The notes beneath the pieces are model-generated. The model saw only the letters and a program-made list of their open reading frames with translations, ran no database searches and had not been told where the DNA came from. From positions 62,724-126,723 of the forward strand of contig NZ_GG688321.1 in the NCBI RefSeq assembly GCF_000156195.1: a stretch of DNA of 64,000 nt, read 5' to 3'. A program made the translations under genes and the position numbers. This stretch comes from Bacteroides finegoldii DSM 17565 (GTDB taxonomy: Bacteria; Bacteroidota; Bacteroidia; Bacteroidales; Bacteroidaceae). This document shows, one piece after another, positions 61,993-64,000 of the stretch (position 1 is the first letter of the stretch; every line of letters begins with the position of its first letter).

Positions 61993-62481
61993 ATGGCTGA
62001 CCGTTTGGAACAACTGATAGAGATGGAGTGTGCGGACGCGCTGCTTGACAGCGGCGTGTCCGTACCTCTTAAAAGGTGGAAGCTTCCGTGGCTGAAACGC
62101 CCGGTGGAGGTGCGTGTGACGATGAAGCGTCCGAGGCTGCGGGGTCAGATTCTGCTGGCGCGGGAATACCTGAAGACGGGTGTCAAACCCGATTGGCAAC
62201 CGAAGGACAAGACCGAGGAACTGGCCTTTGTGGCGGAGCATGGTAAGGCTGTGAGCCGCCTGCTGGCCTATACGGTATGCCGGGGATACGTGTCGCGGCA
62301 CGTGGGCATCGGGGTGACAGCGTGGGTACTGCGGAACTTTGTGGAGTGGCGTTATCTGACGGCCATGTTCCGAACATTCGAGCGTCTGATGGGCACGAAG
62401 GATTTTATGCGTATTATCAGCTCGACAGCGCGGGCGAACCCGATGACTCCGAGACTGAGCCAGGCAAGGAAGGGGAGTTAA
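61993..62481 (+). CDS. Tail assembly chaperone, short form (gpG-like)
   Basis: 162 residues, basic. ADRLEQLIEMECADALLDSG at the start, then KLPWLKRPVEVRVTMKRPRL and a Trp-rich part (GVTAWVLRNFVEWRYLTAMF). It lies between the tail-tube and tape-measure genes, where phages encode a pair of chaperones made by -1 frameshifting. The downstream frame overlaps its last 205 bases. Confidence 0.65.
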   Translation: MADRLEQLIEMECADALLDSGVSVPLKRWKLPWLKRPVEVRVTMKRPRLRGQILLAREYLKTGVKPDWQPKDKTEELAFVAEHGKAVSRLLAYTVCRGYVSRHVGIGVTAWVLRNFVEWRYLTAMFRTFERLMGTKDFMRIISSTARANPMTPRLSQARKGS

Positions 62482-62726
62482 GAACCCGGTATGAAGGTTC
62501 CCATAGCCCTTTCGGCTTCGTGTGGCAGATTGCATCGGCGACCGGCTGGAGCGTGGATTACATCCTTGATGGGGTGAATTACCAGACGCTGATCATGATG
62601 CTGAGCGACGCGCCGCGGTATGTGCGGAAAAAGCAAGGCGGCGGAAACGGTGCTCCCAGACCGGAACACAGCGCCGAGGATGAAGCGAACGATATAGTAG
62701 GATTTTTTCAAAGCAAACTGGAATGA
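62277..62726 (+). CDS. Tail assembly chaperone extension (gpT-like), read by -1 frameshift
   Basis: The frame is open from ATG 62277, but the first 40 residues there are noise against the upstream gene. Convincing sequence starts near 62403 (GFYAYYQLDSAGEPDDSETE, then SPFGFVWQIASATGWSVDYI). It is in the -1 frame of the 61993 gene and has no good start of its own, so a gpG-gpT type fusion by -1 frameshifting is the best reading. Candidate slip sites are TTTT at 62403-62406 and GGGG at 62472-62475; neither is a canonical heptamer. Its end overlaps the tape-measure start (ATGA). Confidence 0.65.
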   Translation: MPGIRVAARGHRGDSVGTAELCGVALSDGHVPNIRASDGHEGFYAYYQLDSAGEPDDSETEPGKEGELRTRYEGSHSPFGFVWQIASATGWSVDYILDGVNYQTLIMMLSDAPRYVRKKQGGGNGAPRPEHSAEDEANDIVGFFQSKLE

Positions 62727-64000
62727 GCAAACCTGTAGAAGTTGAATTTTTGATGAAGGACAAACTCACGCCCGGCATGAACAAGGCCGAGCGTGAGGCG
62801 CTGGAACTGCGTAATACCGTCAGGCTGCTGGAGGCTGAACTGGAAAGGCTGCGCCTTGCCGGGGAGACGGCTGCCCCCAATCTGGACCAGAGTGCCAATA
62901 TCGCGCAGATCCATGCACTGGAGAAGCAGCTTGAGGAATTGCGCGGCAAACTGAAACTGCTGCAGGAGGAATCGGAATCCGTGCAGGTCACCCCTGCAGA
63001 TGTACCCAACGCGCAGCGCCAGTTGGGCGGGCTTCACAACAGTATCCAGCAGATCGCCCGTGAAATGCCTTCTTTGGCCATGGGACCGCAGATGTTCTTC
63101 CTGGCAATCAGCAACAACCTGCCGATTTTTACGGACGAACTGGCCCGTGCCCGCAAGGAATACGATGAGCTGCAGAAGTCCGGCAAGAAGGGCACACCGG
63201 TATGGAAGCAGGTCCTGTCCTCACTTTTTTCCTGGCAGACGGCCATGACCACCGGCATCATGCTGCTGGTAATGTACGGTGATGAAATCTGGGATTGGAC
63301 GAAAAACCTGTTCAGTGCCAAAAAAGGCGTGGATGAATTCAACATATCACTCAAGGAAATGACCGAGATAGAGAAGGACGGCCGTGCCCAGATGGTGCGT
63401 ACCCGCTTCGAACTGAAATCGGTCATCGATGAAATAAAGAACTTCACCGGCAGCAAGGAACAGGAAAAGGCGAAGGTGGAGGAACTGAACCGCAAGTACG
63501 GGGAATCTTTCGGGTATTATAAAACACTTTCCGAATGGTATGATACCCTTATCCAAAAGAGCGAGGACTATGTACAGGTTCTGCTGCACCAGGCCAATGT
63601 CCAGAACCTTGTAAAAAAAGACTGCAGAAGCCGATGAAGAGGTGAATAAAATCAAGGCGCAGAAACCGGAAGAGGCGGAAAGCGCCATGGGTTTTTTCGG
63701 GAAATGGAGACAATATATCATGCAGTCAAGCATGGCAGAATCCGGGCAGTTCTATGACGCACAGGCTGCCATCAAGAAACATGATCAGGAAGCTTATGAC
63801 GTACTGTTGAAAAATGCCGAAAACAAACGTGACGGTTATCTGAAAAAAGCGGAGGAAGAGGTAAAGAAAGCCGCAGAAGCAGCCAAAAAAGGAAATATCG
63901 GTGGGCATATCGACCCCAAGCAGTCCGGGAAGAATCCGGAAGCGGAAGCCAAGCAACGGCTTGCCACAGAGCGTAGGCTGGCGCAGGATCTTGCCGCCCT
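62723..64000 (+). CDS. Tail tape measure protein, frameshifted and cut by window end
   Basis: The first part (62723-63637) encodes 304 residues: a coiled coil (ALELRNTVRLLEAELERLRL) then a hydrophobic segment (SWQTAMTTGIMLLVMYGDEI). It breaks at a run of seven A (63613-63619), after which it reads CRSR and stop. With six A the reading would go on as KTAEADEEVNKIKAQKPEEA and through a long charged coiled coil (KKAEEEVKKAAEAAKKGNIG) to the window end in the other frame. A long helical protein next to the tail chaperones is the tape measure, which sets tail length. The frameshift is of the same type as that in the peptidase at 5649. Confidence 0.8.

Larger units (their letters stand above)
41400..64000 (+). 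mobile_element. Mu-like transposable prophage, left part (right end outside window)
   Basis: Repressor, MuA-type transposase, MuB-type ATPase, DUF3164, GemA-like protein, MuF head protein, DUF935 portal, DUF1320, terminase, prohead protease, capsid and tail genes form a Mu-like set. The left boundary lies somewhere in 41256-41590 and cannot be fixed, because the right end and its target-site duplication are off the window. Head and packaging genes are on the minus strand, the rest on the plus strand. Organisation and host resemble the Bacteroides Hankyphage group; this is from memory. Confidence 0.9.

Noticed and set aside
42400..64000. Diversity-generating retroelement expected for a Hankyphage-like prophage
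   Set aside because: No reverse transcriptase or template/variable repeats are in the visible part; it would be beyond the window if present.

Overview
The window is Bacteroides chromosome (a human-gut Bacteroides close to the B. thetaiotaomicron/B. ovatus group is likely; the species cannot be fixed from sequence alone) with the left part of a Mu-like transposable prophage inserted at its right end. The genus call rests on the TAnnTTTG -7 promoter box in front of most genes instead of an E. coli type -10, lipoproteins with Bacteroidetes-style signal peptides, a DUF4493 lipoprotein, DUF4290 beside murA, and an NADP-type gdhA. Host layout, left to right: a truncated DUF4493 lipoprotein; a receiver/PPDK-N fusion; a prolyl oligopeptidase broken by a poly-A frameshift; gdhA; an M24 peptidase followed by a serine-type sulfatase; a CCA-adding enzyme; a lipoprotein; ruvA with two uncharacterised neighbours; ddh (meso-DAP dehydrogenase) and a hemolysin III protein; a cobalamin riboswitch controlling nrdD-nrdG.

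Then comes a long minus-strand operon, tsaB-DUF4290-murA-rimM-M23-dxr-rseP, that groups envelope, isoprenoid, tRNA and ribosome-maturation genes. Its MurA has Asp in place of the usual catalytic Cys. Divergent from it lie yicC-gmk-nadD, followed by a lipoprotein phosphoesterase, menA, rfbB-rfbA (dTDP-sugar synthesis), a small phosphodiesterase, ppk1, and a PiT phosphate transporter preceded by a large palindromic repeat and a PHO-box-like array.

From about 41.3-41.6 kb to the window end is the prophage. A LexA-like repressor faces an early operon across two promoters that point at each other, with repeated operator-like sites. The early operon encodes small proteins, a MuA-type transposase, a MuB-type ATPase, a P-loop ATPase, a DUF4406 protein, a GemA-like protein and a DUF3164 protein. 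A minus-strand late block then encodes a tail-completion type protein, a gpG-type protein, a MuF minor head protein, portal, DUF1320, and large and small terminase. A divergent plus-strand late block encodes the ClpP-type prohead protease, major capsid protein, amidase, holin-like protein, spanins, tail tube, tail chaperones with a likely -1 frameshift, and tape measure (cut by the window end). The arrangement resembles the known Bacteroides transposable 'Hankyphage' group; any diversity-generating retroelement would lie beyond the window and is not seen.

The most interesting item is a probable phage-borne polymorphic toxin. The MuF head protein ends in a papain-fold (Tox-PL-like) domain whose DNA is much more AT-rich than the MuF part. 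A small acidic protein on the opposite strand, with its own host-type promoter, fills the only large gap in that operon and could be the matching immunity protein. Other notable points are a BACON/Ig-like domain on the major capsid protein, a lysis cassette with an embedded lipoprotein that also carries a C-terminal membrane helix, and paired boxes between the divergent late blocks. Two frameshifts of the same kind (one extra A in a poly-A run) suggest either sequencing error or slippage.
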